Shown piece by piece: positions 40,267-40,419 of a DNA stretch of 40,419 nucleotides. The DNA is from Minisyncoccota bacterium (GTDB lineage Bacteria; Patescibacteriota; Microgenomatia; UBA1400; PJMF01): assembly GCA_009991965.1 (NCBI GenBank), contig JAACWQ010000003.1, forward strand, positions 79,274 through 119,692, read 5' to 3'. The translations under genes were made by a program, and so were the position numbers. Under the pieces are notes generated by a model. The model ran no database searches. It was given only the letters and a program-made list of their open reading frames with translations, and was not told where the DNA came from. Positions within the stretch are counted from its first letter, which is position 1; each line of letters opens with the position of its first letter.

Positions 40267-40419
40267 CTACTCAGCTAGCGATGGAACTCCGAGTAACTCT
40301 GCAATTCTTTGTCTATTTTGAGATAAATCAGCTACTAATTCTTCTTGCCCGAAATACATTCCGCCATCAACCACAAAATAAGCAACCCCGATGCAGAGCA
40401 TACGGGGTATGGTGCACTT
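40267..40419 (-). CDS. C-terminal end of an unidentified protein (partial)
   Basis: A frame without stops runs from the window edge to a TAG at 40267-40269 (50 codons). It contains GVAYFVVDGGMYFGQEELVADLSQNRQRIAELLGVP, which resembles the end of a DsbA/2-hydroxychromene-2-carboxylate isomerase-like thioredoxin fold (VPxFxVDG, FGQ), but the piece is too short to be sure. It could also begin at the ATG at 40401 as a 44-residue protein. The assignment is weak. Confidence 0.4.
   Translation of the reverse strand, partial: KCTIPRMLCIGVAYFVVDGGMYFGQEELVADLSQNRQRIAELLGVPSLAE

Noticed and set aside
1-40419. CRISPR arrays, transposases, rRNA or tRNA genes, prophage modules
   Set aside because: I saw no spaced direct repeats, no transposase or integrase motifs and no structural RNA signatures; the baseplate-J-like gene stands alone without phage genes.

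Overview
The window reads as a piece of chromosome from a Patescibacteria/CPR-type bacterium; this is an inference from gene content and layout, and no rRNA or tRNA is present to test it. Genes are tightly packed on both strands, mostly minus, with 1-10 base gaps and ATGA/GTGA overlaps. Several families are shortened: alanyl-tRNA synthetase without its C-terminal domain, PrmC without most of its helical N-terminus, a 99-residue MscL. The surface apparatus (SipW-type signal peptidases with TasA-like fibre proteins, a sortase beside a membrane-anchored baseplate-J-like protein, an LCP protein) implies a Gram-positive-like envelope. A DipZ-like protein, two DsbA-like oxidoreductases, a cytochrome-b5 lipoprotein and a copper-efflux operon point to contact with oxygen and copper.

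Layout. 1-1741: the 3' part of a GNAT acetyltransferase, a spacer with inverted repeats, and two small membrane proteins. 1793-7591 (minus): baseplate-J-like protein, sortase, ruvX, cation/Ca2+ exchanger and a divergent Nramp-fold protein, mostly overlapping. 7653-12022 (minus): DsbA-like protein, yqeY, RodZ-like protein, YtxG/YtxH-like pair and alaS. 12113-13829 (plus): prmC and a COG0523 GTPase. 13819-18149 (minus): DUF6504-like small protein, Y-family polymerase, PD-(D/E)XK nuclease with four Cys, mscL, an S41-like protease carrying a J-like domain, and a broken DUF368 gene. 18218-20487: cytochrome b5 lipoprotein, an unknown protein, an SDR enzyme and a small plus-strand gene. 20467-23445 (minus): three TasA-like proteins and two SipW peptidases. 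23753-28841: exported Fn3-like protein, LCP protein, ZIP transporter, GT-C membrane enzyme and FkbM methyltransferase. 28845-33355: DipZ, thioredoxin, an XRE regulator with its membrane partner, two Cys-containing membrane proteins and a DsbA. 33417-37590: copper operon (ArsR-YHS regulator, CopA, TauE/SafE-cupredoxin fusion, HMA chaperone). 37631-40419: DedA, a decayed ATP-grasp gene, a Fic protein with palindromic promoter elements, and a partial reading frame.

Working together: the thiol oxidoreductases probably fold Cys-bearing exported proteins, including two TasA-like proteins with a shared Cys pair. The copper genes form one regulon under a metal-type ArsR repressor whose predicted operator covers its own promoter. 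The most unusual global feature is promoter placement: at the first gene of more than ten transcription units a -10-like hexamer lies only 6-9 bases before the start codon, implying leaderless mRNAs, while internal operon genes often carry Shine-Dalgarno sequences. Other notable items are the S41 protein with a J-like domain and no catalytic lysine, the autoregulated ArsR-YHS promoter, the TauE-cupredoxin fusion, the Met-rich thioredoxin linker, and two gene remnants (DUF368 and a GshF/cyanophycin-synthetase-like ATP-grasp).
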